Positions 17,329-26,696 of a stretch of 64,000 bases of DNA are shown one piece after another. The position numbers were made by a program, and so were the translations under genes. This DNA comes from Sphingobacterium olei (GTDB lineage: Bacteria; Bacteroidota; Bacteroidia; Sphingobacteriales; Sphingobacteriaceae). The notes beneath the pieces are model-generated. The model was not told the DNA's origin, ran no database searches, and saw nothing but the letters and a program-made list of their open reading frames with translations. The stretch covers positions 241,834 through 305,833 of the forward strand of contig NZ_SUME01000007.1 of assembly GCF_005048855.1 (NCBI RefSeq), read 5' to 3'. Numbering within the stretch: the first letter of the stretch is position 1; each line of letters opens with the position of its first letter.

Positions 17329-17568
17329 ATGAAGACAATTCAAATTACTACTGTAGGGATTGCACTACTTACCCTTGCTATCCTCAGTGTGCAAAAAGAC
17401 ACGGTGCAGACCACTTCTCCGTTGGAGAACGCGGAAATCATCTACCTGGCGGATGCAGATCCCGATGCGCTCAAAGGCGTATCTACTCGCCTTTTGTACC
17501 CCCAAGAACCAGACGACCGATGGCACGAGGCGCCACTAATCGAGTATCTGGCCCGCAACGCGCAATAA
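17329..17568 (+). CDS. Small exported or membrane-anchored protein, unknown
   Basis: This 79-residue protein has a Lys start and one hydrophobic segment (residues 6-21, ITTVGIALLTLAILSV), then an acidic, polar remainder (ENAEIIYLADADPDALKGVSTRLLYPQEPDDRWHEAP). It could be a secreted peptide precursor or a single-pass protein. It is the first gene of the set that faces the LytTR system and is followed after 3 bp by the next gene. I do not recognise a family. Confidence 0.55.
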   Translation: MKTIQITTVGIALLTLAILSVQKDTVQTTSPLENAEIIYLADADPDALKGVSTRLLYPQEPDDRWHEAPLIEYLARNAQ

Positions 17569-17571
17569 GGA

Positions 17572-18240
17572 ATGCGCTGGCTGTACATCATAGGCACCCT
17601 TTATTTTATCTGGCATCTTAGCACCAGTATCCTGCACAACATCCTACTGCTCGGTACCGGTGCCAAGCCGGATGAATCCCCTATGCTATACCATGACGTA
17701 CTGGTGCAGTATCGAAAGCTACCGCCTGTACGTTACTTCGCCCAACTGGCCGGTCTCCATGGAAGCTATTGCTTCTACGGACCCGAAGTGGGTAGTAGCT
17801 ACCACAGCCTATTTGTACTGGAAGATTCCGCTACACATCAGACGGGCATACTCTCCGACCCTGGCTTGCGCAGCCATGCCAGTCGAATCCGATACCGCAG
17901 CCTACTGGAAGTAGCCGGTGGGTGGCTGTTACAAGTCGCCCCTCATGAAGATAGCCAGGTACGGCCCCTCGCCCAGGCGTTAGGCGTATCCATCTGCCAG
18001 CACCTGGCCGTACGCCATCCAGGCCTTCACATTACCTGCAGCTACCTCGCGATGGGCGTACCCCCTCTCGGATCGGGCGATGCTAACGTAAAACCTACAC
18101 ATGTATTACTTTTTAAGACAAAAACCATTTATTATGAAGCACACGAAGAATCACACGACGATGCTTCTTCGCGGCCTACAATACCTACCCATTGGCATCG
18201 GCCTGTTACTCGCCGTGGAAATGATGCGGATATGGCCTGA
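17572..18240 (+). CDS. Membrane-anchored protein of unknown function
   Basis: This ORF encodes 222 residues, with a membrane anchor at the N-terminus (LYIIGTLYFIWHLSTSILHNILLL), then a globular part with no motif that I recognise (…YFAQLAGLHGSYCFYGPEVGSSYHSLFVLEDS…). The last 35 residues are read through the first 107 bp of the next gene in another frame, an unusually long overlap. The tail is basic and low-quality, so the C-terminus may be shifted by an indel. It starts 3 bp after the preceding small gene and is probably co-transcribed with it and with the HTTM gene. Confidence 0.55.
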   Translation: MRWLYIIGTLYFIWHLSTSILHNILLLGTGAKPDESPMLYHDVLVQYRKLPPVRYFAQLAGLHGSYCFYGPEVGSSYHSLFVLEDSATHQTGILSDPGLRSHASRIRYRSLLEVAGGWLLQVAPHEDSQVRPLAQALGVSICQHLAVRHPGLHITCSYLAMGVPPLGSGDANVKPTHVLLFKTKTIYYEAHEESHDDASSRPTIPTHWHRPVTRRGNDADMA

Positions 18241-19018
18241 CTTGCCCTATTATTATGGCGCAGATGCTGTCATCGATGCAGCGATAGCGGCAAATTGGCG
18301 TACCGGCGTAGGTTGGAGCCTTTCCGAGGTTCTGTTTCATTTCCCCCAACTCAGCGTACAACTTATTGCGTTGCTATACATTACGCTTTGCTTACTGCTC
18401 TGTTGGCCGCCGACGGTACGCGCGAGCGCTTTCGTGCTGCTGTTTATCCATCAGGCCTTTTTTCTCAGTGAGACCAGCTGGTCTTATGGCGTCGATTACC
18501 TGGCACAGACCGGTCTGTTTATCAGCGTCTTGTTTTACCCCGGTAGCGATAAAACTGCAGCGCACCATCGCTGGTCGCTTATGGGTATCCGGCTGTTGCA
18601 ATGCCAGTTGGTCGTGGTCTATTTTTTTGGAGGCTTGGGCAAATTATTTGGCGAGAGCTGGTGGAACGGCAGCGGTATCTGGAAAGCCATCCATCAGCCC
18701 TTTAGCGGCGAACTGCTTTCGGCACCGACCTTTACGGGATCTTGGCCCTACCTGTGGATGGTTGCTGGCTTACTTACGATATTCATCGAACTGCTGCATC
18801 CCATCGCCTGGCTTGGGAAACGATACCGACATTTTATTTTGTATACCACTATTGCCTTGCACATGGGCATCGGATTATTTATCGGCCTGTATCATTTTGC
18901 GGCGCTGATGATCTGGTACAACCTGTGCGCCTGGTACTATCCTTATAAACACACAACGACCACATATAAACGAACCCCGCTTGAGGACAATCCAGAACGT
19001 GTTACAAGCACCACCTGA
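18134..19018 (+). CDS. HTTM-like multi-pass membrane protein
   Basis: From the ATG at 18134 the protein has 294 residues; an upstream start at 18101 adds 11. It has about seven to eight hydrophobic segments (e.g. LLYITLCLLLCW, LLTIFIELLHPIAWL, TTIALHMGIGLFIGLYHFAALMIWYNLCAW). The pattern of W, H and G around 'CQLVVVYFFGGLGKLFGESWWNGSGIW' resembles the HTTM (vitamin K-dependent carboxylase-like) domain of bacterial membrane proteins. In Bacteroidota these are encoded with small proteins and partners of unknown role. The preceding gene overlaps its 5' end. Confidence 0.7.
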   Translation: MKHTKNHTTMLLRGLQYLPIGIGLLLAVEMMRIWPDLPYYYGADAVIDAAIAANWRTGVGWSLSEVLFHFPQLSVQLIALLYITLCLLLCWPPTVRASAFVLLFIHQAFFLSETSWSYGVDYLAQTGLFISVLFYPGSDKTAAHHRWSLMGIRLLQCQLVVVYFFGGLGKLFGESWWNGSGIWKAIHQPFSGELLSAPTFTGSWPYLWMVAGLLTIFIELLHPIAWLGKRYRHFILYTTIALHMGIGLFIGLYHFAALMIWYNLCAWYYPYKHTTTTYKRTPLEDNPERVTSTT

Positions 19019-19066
19019 TTGATTGTACTCAATACAAGGAAAGGAGGACTAACCCTATTAAAACCA

Positions 19067-20074
19067 ATGATTATGCGAAAAAGCGCTTTATTTAAAACAG
19101 AATCGATCTTCGGCCGGGCGTTGCGACAGTCCGAGATCGGAAAACTAACCCCATCCCTGAAGATCCAGGATGGTGAGATTATTTACCGAAAGACTGGCTC
19201 ATGCAGCAGTATTGAACAAGATTTCAAAGGGTATCTAGGCTATTTGCAACATTTCGACTGGGTGATCGACAAAGATATTATCATCCCAGTACAGGTAAAA
19301 CAGCGGGATGTCTATGCCATCTACGCGATGCGTGCGCGAGGTAGGTTGCACCTCACCGATAACGAAGGGACGCATATTATGACGCTCGGCGAACGCCGGG
19401 CGCGGTATGTGTACTTACCACCGGGCGATTATTTGTTACATCTTTCGGCAGGCCGGTATCAGTTGTTCGATTTCTATTTCAGCATCGGCATATTCGATGA
19501 TGGCGCCGACGAAACCTTTGATTTTCTGAAACCCTTGTTGGATGCCCACCGCAGCGCGGCAGCCGAACCAATCGTGACGGTGGATTTCCACGTAGGCACA
19601 GAAACAGAAATCTATATACAGGTACTATGTGCCGGACTGAAAAAGGGCGATCTGGATCGCCAGGTTTTCATTATCGTTACCATGAAAGAACTGGTTAAGC
19701 TATCCCTAAAAGAGATCAAACAGGAATACGAACCCGGTAGCCATGCCGCGGCAATTGCCGCATCTGCCAAGTTGCTCATGGAGATTAATACCGAAGCACA
19801 TGGCATACAATATAAACTGGATGTGCTACCCAGCATGTTAAACATCAGTCGCAACCATTTGCAATTTATTTTCAAAGCCGAGACCGGTCAATCACTCAAG
19901 CAATATCAAAATGCGCTGGTGAGCAAAAAAGCAAAAGCGCTCTTAACCGCTCAAAAGACAATACTGTATACGTCTGACGCATGCGGATTCGTAAATGTGC
20001 AATCTTTTTGTCGATTCTTTAAGAAGGAAACTGGCATAACGCCTGCCGAATTCAGAGATGACAATGCATCTTAA
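19067..20074 (+). CDS. AraC family transcriptional regulator
   Basis: This protein has about 335 residues from the ATG at 19067; the ORF is open from a TTG at 19019. An AGGAGG lies about 20 bp upstream of the chosen start. The C-terminal AraC HTH pair is clear (LDVLPSMLNISRNHLQFIFKAETGQSLKQYQNALVSKKAKALL…DACGFVNVQSFCRFFKKETGITPAEFR). The N-terminal domain is not the usual cupin and I cannot place it. It follows the HTTM gene and precedes a small exported protein. Confidence 0.88.
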   Translation: MIMRKSALFKTESIFGRALRQSEIGKLTPSLKIQDGEIIYRKTGSCSSIEQDFKGYLGYLQHFDWVIDKDIIIPVQVKQRDVYAIYAMRARGRLHLTDNEGTHIMTLGERRARYVYLPPGDYLLHLSAGRYQLFDFYFSIGIFDDGADETFDFLKPLLDAHRSAAAEPIVTVDFHVGTETEIYIQVLCAGLKKGDLDRQVFIIVTMKELVKLSLKEIKQEYEPGSHAAAIAASAKLLMEINTEAHGIQYKLDVLPSMLNISRNHLQFIFKAETGQSLKQYQNALVSKKAKALLTAQKTILYTSDACGFVNVQSFCRFFKKETGITPAEFRDDNAS

Positions 20075-20361
20075 TTTCCAACAAATGGTTAATACATTCC
20101 CAACAAATGGTTAAAACTTTCATATGTAAGCCTTTATACATTTGTAGAGTAAGCTTTTAAGCTTCTCTAAAACTAATGTAAACATGAAAAGAAAACTTCA
20201 CAACAGGAAATTTGCTTTGTTTAGGCGGTAGCCGCCAGCTAACAAGCCAAAGACCAGTAAACCGGCCCGAGTGCCGGATGGTCGATACGAATACATCTTA
20301 TCATACCGTGAGGAAATTACGGTTAGAAAAACAAACGTTAGAAAGTTTAAACATCAATATT

Positions 20362-20781
20362 ATGACTACTTTAAAAATCAGGGGGCTATTTGCTTCCCTA
20401 GCATTATCAGCATTATTTATGGTTGGATCTGTAGCCACGGCTCATGCAAACGGAACCGACAAGGAGAAAGAAAAAAAGAATGAGACAAAGGTTGAAGCTC
20501 CAAAAAAATTGGTTACGCAAACTTGGTATTTTACTGGTACTAGCAGCGATAACCCCGAACTTGCGAGTAATTATTCCCTGTCGTCTACCGGACTTCCACC
20601 TTGCGGATTAGCGGAAGATGTCATCTGCCAGATAGAAGCTCCAGAAGAAAGTGGATTACCGAAAATGGACGCTCCTGTGGATGGCACGACCGTGCAGTTA
20701 CAAATACGCGCCGCGCATCAGAGTATTTCGGACAATAACCCAACTCCCAATACAACGGTGAAGGAATTCAGATCAGAGTAA
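20362..20781 (+). CDS. Small exported protein (DUF6520-like), unknown function
   Basis: Starting at the ATG at 20362 the protein has 139 residues; the 50 residues before it in the open frame look untranslated. It has a clear signal peptide (LFASLALSALFMVGSVATAHA), a charged linker (KEKEKKNE), and a short domain with two cysteines (PPCGLAEDVIC). This resembles the small exported DUF6520-type proteins that occur with peptide and two-component loci in Sphingobacteriaceae, but the match is only by general form. It is followed by a strong hairpin terminator. Confidence 0.55.
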   Translation: MTTLKIRGLFASLALSALFMVGSVATAHANGTDKEKEKKNETKVEAPKKLVTQTWYFTGTSSDNPELASNYSLSSTGLPPCGLAEDVICQIEAPEESGLPKMDAPVDGTTVQLQIRAAHQSISDNNPTPNTTVKEFRSE

Positions 20782-20792
20782 TTTCTACCTGA

Positions 20793-20827
20793 AAACGAAT
20801 AGGAAGAGAGGCTCCTCCTATTCGTTT
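20793..20827. terminator. Bidirectional hairpin terminator
   Basis: AAACGAATAGGA (20793-20804) and TCCTATTCGTTT (20816-20827) form a perfect 12-bp stem with an 11-nt loop. It lies between two genes that converge on it: the small exported protein (ends 20781) and the susD-like gene (ends 20831). It can terminate both, as A tracts and T tracts flank the stem. Confidence 0.85.
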
Positions 20828-20830
20828 GAA

Positions 20831-22207
20831 TTAAAGTGGATTTTGCTCGTAATTTTGAATTCTGATAACATTATCTGGTATTGGATAAACATAGTTGTTT
20901 ATTTTAGGCTCCAATACATATTCTCCTACATCCATTCCGTTGTCTGCTTTTCTAAATAATGCGGGCACTCTCCCCGGCTCTTTCAATAATCGCCTCAAAT
21001 CCATCCATCTAATACCCCTCCTAACTAATTGCTTTCGTCTTTCAGATAACACCAGTTCCAAAGCCTCTTCTTGATTTAAATTTGTGTGCCCAATGAACGT
21101 GTCCTTTTCATATCTGAATTTTAAAAGCTGATTTAAAAGCGCCAGACCATCGCTAACGTTACCGGCTCTTATCTCACACTCTGCCCGAACCAAATAAAGT
21201 TCATCGGTAGCAATACCTGCAAAATAACTTCCGCCTACCCCATCATAATTTCCTTTAAATTGGATGTCCCCGTTGTTCGACCTGTTATAAAAAAGAACTT
21301 TTCTAAGATCATCCTCTTCGTATAAATCATATAAATCCCTTGGAATGAAAGCTCTACTGCTTGCGAGGAAGTAACCGCTAGTACAAAAAGCATAGTATAT
21401 TATTTCACTGTTATCAACTGAGAACGGGATTCGAAGGCTCTTATCCAGATCGTTATAATCGATCAAAGCGCGATTGTATGACAAAGCCTCCCGGGCATAT
21501 TCATTGGCTTGGTCAAATTTACCCATTGTGAGATAGACCCTTGCCAATGCACCCAGTGCAGCACTCTTTGATGCCCGTGATTTGAACTGCACGTTTTCAG
21601 GCAGCAATTCAAATGACATCATCAGTCCATTAACCACAAATTCGTAAGTCTCCGCCATAGAGGATCTGTCGAAGTGCTGCCCATAATCGGAGGAGGTCCT
21701 TAATGGCAGACCAGGAAATATATTTTTATTTACTTCATCATAAGGCAGGCAAAAGATCTGTGATAGATTAAAAATAGCGTAAGATCTGATAAACAATGCT
21801 TCACCTTTTAGAGTTTTTCTTTCTTCGTCGGAACCCTCGCTTATCCGTTCCAACCCTTCAAGGACTATATTACTTATTAATATCGTATTGTATAATGTAC
21901 TCCAGCTCGCAATATCTGAGCGTTGCAGGCTATTTTTCCAAGTATATACCAACCTTTCAGACTCGCTCCTAGCGTTTAGAATATTTGATTTCACATAATA
22001 GTCGTCGCTACCCGCTTCTAGAAGTGTGGGAAAAGAACGATTGATCTGTCCTTCATAGTTCATCGTTGCCCTTAGATCCTTGAAAGTTTCTGGAATCGAA
22101 AGAGAGGCATCCGATTTTTCATCTAAAAATTTTTCGCAACCAAGTGTAACAAATATTAATGACGAGATAAAAATACCTGCGATGATCTGTTTTCTTATAT
22201 TTTTCAT
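20831..22207 (-). CDS. RagB/SusD family nutrient-binding outer membrane lipoprotein
   Basis: This 458-residue protein begins at the ATG at 22207; an upstream start at 22231 would overlap the susC-like gene. The signal carries a lipobox (ISSLIFVTLGCEKFLDEKSD). TPR-like helices and the SusD C-terminal motif (ALELVLSERRKQLVRRGIRWMDLRRL) are present. It partners the SusC protein whose gene ends about 12 bp upstream, and is the last gene of a redoxin-SusC-SusD set. The substrate cannot be told from sequence. Confidence 0.94.
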   Translation of the reverse strand: MKNIRKQIIAGIFISSLIFVTLGCEKFLDEKSDASLSIPETFKDLRATMNYEGQINRSFPTLLEAGSDDYYVKSNILNARSESERLVYTWKNSLQRSDIASWSTLYNTILISNIVLEGLERISEGSDEERKTLKGEALFIRSYAIFNLSQIFCLPYDEVNKNIFPGLPLRTSSDYGQHFDRSSMAETYEFVVNGLMMSFELLPENVQFKSRASKSAALGALARVYLTMGKFDQANEYAREALSYNRALIDYNDLDKSLRIPFSVDNSEIIYYAFCTSGYFLASSRAFIPRDLYDLYEEDDLRKVLFYNRSNNGDIQFKGNYDGVGGSYFAGIATDELYLVRAECEIRAGNVSDGLALLNQLLKFRYEKDTFIGHTNLNQEEALELVLSERRKQLVRRGIRWMDLRRLLKEPGRVPALFRKADNGMDVGEYVLEPKINNYVYPIPDNVIRIQNYEQNPL

Positions 22208-22218
22208 GATCTGGAGTA

Positions 22219-25200
22219 TTAAAATGAACAATTCAAACCCACGCTTATCCGTCTGGAGGGGGGTATGGTATTATAATCCGGATCTAAGCCGGAATCGTTG
22301 GCTCTCCATAAAATACCGACATTATTTAGAACAGAGAATATTGAAAATCGCATCTGATTTTTACTAAAAGAAGAGGAGAAAGAATAGGAAATACGAATGT
22401 CCTGAAGTCTTAATACGTCACCCTTTTCTATATTCGGCTCTGAATAGGCGTAAAAATTATCCCGATCGGCTCCGGCAGGGTAAACGAGAGATGGTACCGT
22501 TGTATTCTGCTCATCGCCCGGAGCTTTCCACCTTCTTCCAAAATCACTATGACCGTTCCACGAATTGAAAAGACTATTATACAGAATAGTTTTTTTCTGG
22601 AAATGATGTCCAAATTTGAACATCATCAAAAGGAATAGATCAAATCCTTTCCAATTGAAATTATGGCTGAAGGATCCGTAGTTAGGAGGCAATCCAGTTC
22701 CATAATAGATTATATTCTGAAGCGAGTCCCGGAGCATTGATGCGTAGTTCTTCGACTCCTCCCCATCCAGATATCCCAAAGGATCACCTGTCGAAGGATC
22801 TAATCCTCCAAATCGCAAAGCAAATACCGGGTAAAGCTCTTTATCGGGCAAGGGTGTGAGTGTGGTTCCTGAATTTAAAAGATAGGCATCAGCTAAACTT
22901 ACCCTTCCCTTATATTCTTTGACGGTTGAGCGGCTATGTGATAGGAATAAGTTACCTGTCCATTTAACCTTTCCAATTCCAATCTCTGAACTAAGGGATA
23001 GGTCGAAACCGTTACCATCTACTACGCCTACATTTCTGACTATAGATGCCATCCCTGCGGTAGGATCGATCTCATCCGACGAAATCAGGTCTGTGGACTT
23101 CTTATCAAAGTATTCGAATGTACCTGAGAGTTTGCTTCCAAATACATTAAAATCCAGACCGACATTGAACATTCTCACATCTTCCCATTTAAGACTTGGA
23201 TTGGGAAGGCTTGTGACCATGGCATAGGGCTCTCCCGCAAGATCCAAACTCAATGGATTGGAATACGAAATTCTCGGATATGTACTTGAAACACCGCCGG
23301 AATTTCCACTATGTCCATAGGTTCCTCTAATCTTCAAATAGGAAAGCCAATCTATGTTTCTAAAGAAATTTTCATTAGATACCGTCCATGAGAGCCCGGA
23401 AGACCACAATGGCTTCCATCTATCGTTTGTATTAACACCAAAAATGTTTGCGGCATCTTTCCGTGCGGATAGGGAAACCGTATATTTCTCCTTGTACGTA
23501 TAAGCCGAGTTACCATAATAAGAAACAAATCTATTTATGTATTCTGAAAACCCTCCTCTAAAAGGTATCCTGCTATTTCCCGTAAGGCCGTCAAAGATGG
23601 GGTAGCTGTTGATATAGTCAACTGCCTGTACAGTCAGCAGGTTCGGATTATATCCATAATATCGTGAACCTGTAGTACTCGTAGAGGTATTCGAAATCTC
23701 GGCTCCTAGTATCGCTGATATTTGGTGCAACCTTCCTTGAAAAGAACGATTGAAGCTAAGTCCGCCCCTCACTTTATGGCTTCCCAAGCCTAAATTATCA
23801 GAATCCTTTATTGCAGATTTAGGGACAATATATTTCACGGTACTTCCGCTGATCTGGCTGAACCTGTTTATCAGATCCCTCGCAAAAAAAGAATTCTCCC
23901 CGTAAACGGTTGTCCTTTCTTCATTTTGGATTTCATTGTTATACATCAGCGATAACTCCACTCCGTTTATGGGTCTATAGGTAAGGTTTAACCGCGATGC
24001 CAAATGATTCCGTAGGTTTTCATATGACGTGTTGCCAACCTCTCCATAAGGTTGATACGTCCAGTCCAACAACTGACTGTCCGACAGACCTTCCATGTAT
24101 CTCAAATTGTAGGAATTAGGGATGGCCAAAGCTTCTCCATTATCTCCAACAAATCTAGCGTACGGATACAATCTTGTACGTCCACCTCCCGGTGAGAAAT
24201 TATAATCGAACCGTGCGGAATTGTCCGATCCCTGACTTCTTGTAAACCGCGACATAAGTGCCAGTGTTACTTTTTTACCTATCAAAAGTGTGTGTTGAAC
24301 ATTGGACGTAATTTTCTCATCTTTCTGTCCGATTATACCGCCAACATTTTTATCGTACCCTAAGGAAAAGCTCCATGCATTTTTGACATTACCTCCTGAA
24401 AAAGAAGTGTTGTGCTGTTGCAGAACCTTGTCTTGATAGAAATATTTAAGAAGGCCGTCCCTAAAATCAATTTGCTTAAAAGATGCTATTGCTGATACCA
24501 ATTCATCGTCTGACAGCAATTCCATCTCGTGGTCGTACAGCATATCCACCACAGGAGAAAAGACAGTTCTTCTTGAATTCAGCACATTATTGTACTGTGC
24601 ATCATAATGTCTGTTTTCAAAAAGAAATTGCTCAAGGTCAATGAAATCTCCAGACGATATCTGGGGAATATCATATAAACGCGGCTTACTTAGCACCGAA
24701 AGGTTTGATGACAACTGCACCTTTGCTTTTTGCTCGCCTGTTGTGGGACGCTTCATATTGATTACAATGACCCCGTTGCCAGCACGGGCACCCCAAATTG
24801 ATGCAGCTGCCGCATCTTTCAACAGGGTAACGGACTCTACATCGTTTGGATTGATATCCATTATATTTCCTTCAAAAGGAAAATTATCGACCACGATCAA
24901 TGGCCCCATTAAATTGTCTGACATGGTGTTGATACCTCGGATATTTATCACAGATTGACCAGATCGGTTATCATATTGCAGACCGGGTACCATTCCTTCC
25001 AGTTTGTCAAGAATATTTGTGGCTACTCTTTTATTGAGATCATTATTTGTTATTCGACCGAAACTACCGGTAGACCGTTCTTTTGGTATAGTTTGGTATC
25101 CTGTATGAAATACGTCAATTTCTTGCAGCTCGTGTATTTCCCGTCTGAGCAAAATGGTCAGGTAGGTTTGACCTTTAATTTCGACATGCTGCGCAGCATA

Positions 25201-25428
25201 TCCAAGGTTTGAAACCAGTAAGATGGTATCGTTTTGAGAGACATTTACCTCAAACAACCCATTTTTATCAGAAAATGTAGATGTACGTTTATCGGCTGTG
25301 GAAATTGTTGATTGATTGACCGGATTCCCAAGATCGTCCACTATTTTTCCTTTTATCAATACCTGTCCGTATACTATTGAAGAGAAAACTGTCAGCAATA
25401 ATATGATAAGAAGTCGCATAACCATCAT
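22219..25428 (-). CDS. SusC/RagA TonB-linked outer membrane transporter
   Basis: This 1069-residue protein has a signal peptide (LLIILLLTVFSSIVYG), a beta domain (IKGKIVDDLGNPVNQSTISTADKRTSTFSDKNGLFEV), a plug (ELQEIDVFHTGYQTIPKERSTGSFGRITNNDLNKRV…INIRGINTMSDN) and a barrel ending in F. Unlike the SusC at 9027-12665 it has no STN domain and no sigma/FecR pair, so it is probably not regulated by trans-envelope signalling. Its start overlaps the end of the redoxin gene by 4 bp (ATGA), so translation is coupled. Confidence 0.95.
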   Translation of the reverse strand: MMVMRLLIILLLTVFSSIVYGQVLIKGKIVDDLGNPVNQSTISTADKRTSTFSDKNGLFEVNVSQNDTILLVSNLGYAAQHVEIKGQTYLTILLRREIHELQEIDVFHTGYQTIPKERSTGSFGRITNNDLNKRVATNILDKLEGMVPGLQYDNRSGQSVINIRGINTMSDNLMGPLIVVDNFPFEGNIMDINPNDVESVTLLKDAAAASIWGARAGNGVIVINMKRPTTGEQKAKVQLSSNLSVLSKPRLYDIPQISSGDFIDLEQFLFENRHYDAQYNNVLNSRRTVFSPVVDMLYDHEMELLSDDELVSAIASFKQIDFRDGLLKYFYQDKVLQQHNTSFSGGNVKNAWSFSLGYDKNVGGIIGQKDEKITSNVQHTLLIGKKVTLALMSRFTRSQGSDNSARFDYNFSPGGGRTRLYPYARFVGDNGEALAIPNSYNLRYMEGLSDSQLLDWTYQPYGEVGNTSYENLRNHLASRLNLTYRPINGVELSLMYNNEIQNEERTTVYGENSFFARDLINRFSQISGSTVKYIVPKSAIKDSDNLGLGSHKVRGGLSFNRSFQGRLHQISAILGAEISNTSTSTTGSRYYGYNPNLLTVQAVDYINSYPIFDGLTGNSRIPFRGGFSEYINRFVSYYGNSAYTYKEKYTVSLSARKDAANIFGVNTNDRWKPLWSSGLSWTVSNENFFRNIDWLSYLKIRGTYGHSGNSGGVSSTYPRISYSNPLSLDLAGEPYAMVTSLPNPSLKWEDVRMFNVGLDFNVFGSKLSGTFEYFDKKSTDLISSDEIDPTAGMASIVRNVGVVDGNGFDLSLSSEIGIGKVKWTGNLFLSHSRSTVKEYKGRVSLADAYLLNSGTTLTPLPDKELYPVFALRFGGLDPSTGDPLGYLDGEESKNYASMLRDSLQNIIYYGTGLPPNYGSFSHNFNWKGFDLFLLMMFKFGHHFQKKTILYNSLFNSWNGHSDFGRRWKAPGDEQNTTVPSLVYPAGADRDNFYAYSEPNIEKGDVLRLQDIRISYSFSSSFSKNQMRFSIFSVLNNVGILWRANDSGLDPDYNTIPPSRRISVGLNCSF

Positions 25429-26075
25429 GGTAGATCAATAAAAGGTGCAACATAATTTTTGTCCAGCAGGTTTCGATAAGTTTTTAGCTGCAACCTATCA
25501 ATTGTATTGATCCACACATAGTGGGGAAATACAGCTGATGAAAAAATTGTCATTAAATATTGGTCATGGATAATTGTTTCCAACTGTTTTATTTCGAATT
25601 TTTCGAAAAATCTTTTATCATATAACCCTTTTATTTTTTCAAAATTTTCACGCGTATTTTTACTATTGACCATTATCACCACCAATTGATCTTTGTATTT
25701 TTCAACAAACTCCCTAATTTCCTTTTGATGGAGTAAACAGGGGGCACATCCAGAAGACCAAAAATCCAGGACAAGCATTTTACCCTTATGTTCTTCCAAA
25801 GATTTTCTAATTGTATCTCCGTTGACAAAGAAAAGGTGTTCCCTTGTCCAAAACTCATCAGGAACTTTCTGTCCGATCACAAGTGGCTTAATGTCTTCTG
25901 CCCCGATCACAGCCCGCTCTCCAGCGGACTGCGCCTGGGCATCACTAAACAACACACATATAAGACTTAATACAAAGCTGAACAACGTTCCGCTTTGGCT
26001 ATTTTTTGATTTGAAAAGATGAGATAGCGGCTTGAAATAGCACAGTCCTCTCCCATCCTTAAAAAATATATTCAT
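25425..26075 (-). CDS. TlpA/AhpC-type thioredoxin-fold redoxin, exported
   Basis: This 216-residue protein has an N-terminal hydrophobic signal (LFSFVLSLICVLFSDAQAQSA), a thioredoxin fold with the motif GKMLVLDFWSSGCAPC (CxxC as CAPC), and typical TlpA spacing. It is probably a periplasmic thiol-disulfide oxidoreductase. In Bacteroidota such redoxins often lead SusC/SusD operons. The overlap with susC (ATGA) shows co-translation. It may reduce, or act on, disulfide-bonded substrate or partner proteins; this is inference. Confidence 0.88.
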   Translation of the reverse strand: MNIFFKDGRGLCYFKPLSHLFKSKNSQSGTLFSFVLSLICVLFSDAQAQSAGERAVIGAEDIKPLVIGQKVPDEFWTREHLFFVNGDTIRKSLEEHKGKMLVLDFWSSGCAPCLLHQKEIREFVEKYKDQLVVIMVNSKNTRENFEKIKGLYDKRFFEKFEIKQLETIIHDQYLMTIFSSAVFPHYVWINTIDRLQLKTYRNLLDKNYVAPFIDLP

Positions 26076-26268
26076 TTTTTTAAAGGTTAATGGTGTGACC
26101 TGTACTTTGTGCCTTAGTTAGATTTTAACAGCGCTATTCATCTCTACCCAAGCCTAAAGCTCAGGCCACTTGTAAATAAAAGTTGATTGATAATCCATCG
26201 GAATGCCGTTCAAATTCTTCATAATTGGTAAAACGGTTTTCATTTAAGCATTCACCGATTTTAGGAAT
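26076..26268. other. Intergenic stretch upstream of redoxin gene
   Basis: No coding sequence is evident. Bases 26076-26150 should hold the promoter of the minus-strand redoxin/SusC/SusD operon; I see no clear -7 box. The rest leads into the structured region at 26269-26547. Confidence 0.4.
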
Positions 26269-26547
26269 GTCCGCAAATGGGGACAAGCCCTGCCGAGATT
26301 ACTCGGGGGCCGAAATAATGTTTTTTTGAAATTGCTTTTTATGGCTCATACTCGTTATAGTTAACGAGTCTTGTTGGTTGGATGCCCCTTGATACATGTG
26401 GGGCTACAAACCGTGCCTGAAATAAAGTTTCTGACGCCTTACACACCACGGATTTACAGCAGCCCCACATCTATCTGATATGCAAAGATAGCATAAAAGC
26501 GTAGACATGGGTGTTCAATCTGCTGTCTTGTGGTGCGGCGTCAGAAA
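26269..26547 (+). ncRNA. Structured RNA candidate (6S-like or other), multi-hairpin
   Basis: Nested stems run through this gene-free stretch. They are GTCC/GGAC at 26269-26284; GCCC-CCGAG with CTCGG-GGGC at 26287-26310 (9 bp, ATTA loop); ACTCGTTA/TAACGAGT at 26350-26369; and a long imperfect hairpin at 26428-26547. The long one has TTTCTGACGCC/GGCGTCAGAAA (11 bp), CACCAC/GTGGTG, ACAGCAG/CTGCTGT, a mismatched CCCACATCTA arm, and a TATGC/GCATA tip. The rod shape with internal bulges recalls 6S RNA. A competing pair ATGTGGGGCT/AGCCCCACAT (26396-26405 with 26461-26470) exists. Strand and identity are not proven. Confidence 0.5.
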
Positions 26548-26696
26548 ATACAAGCACAAGACTCTTAGTTTAAACACCTAAGTTCTTTAGAAAACTATTC
26601 TTGTTTTCTATCTAAATCAAAGATAGGTATCTCTCTTTGAAAAATCAAATTATTTACAGCACAAAGCATAAAATAAATATCTCGCTTCTTTTATAC

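Noticed and set aside
18366..18908. A 180-codon plus-strand ORF inside the HTTM-like gene
   Set aside because: It is an out-of-frame shadow of a membrane protein gene with clear hydrophobic segments. The product is Cys- and Ser-rich without sense.
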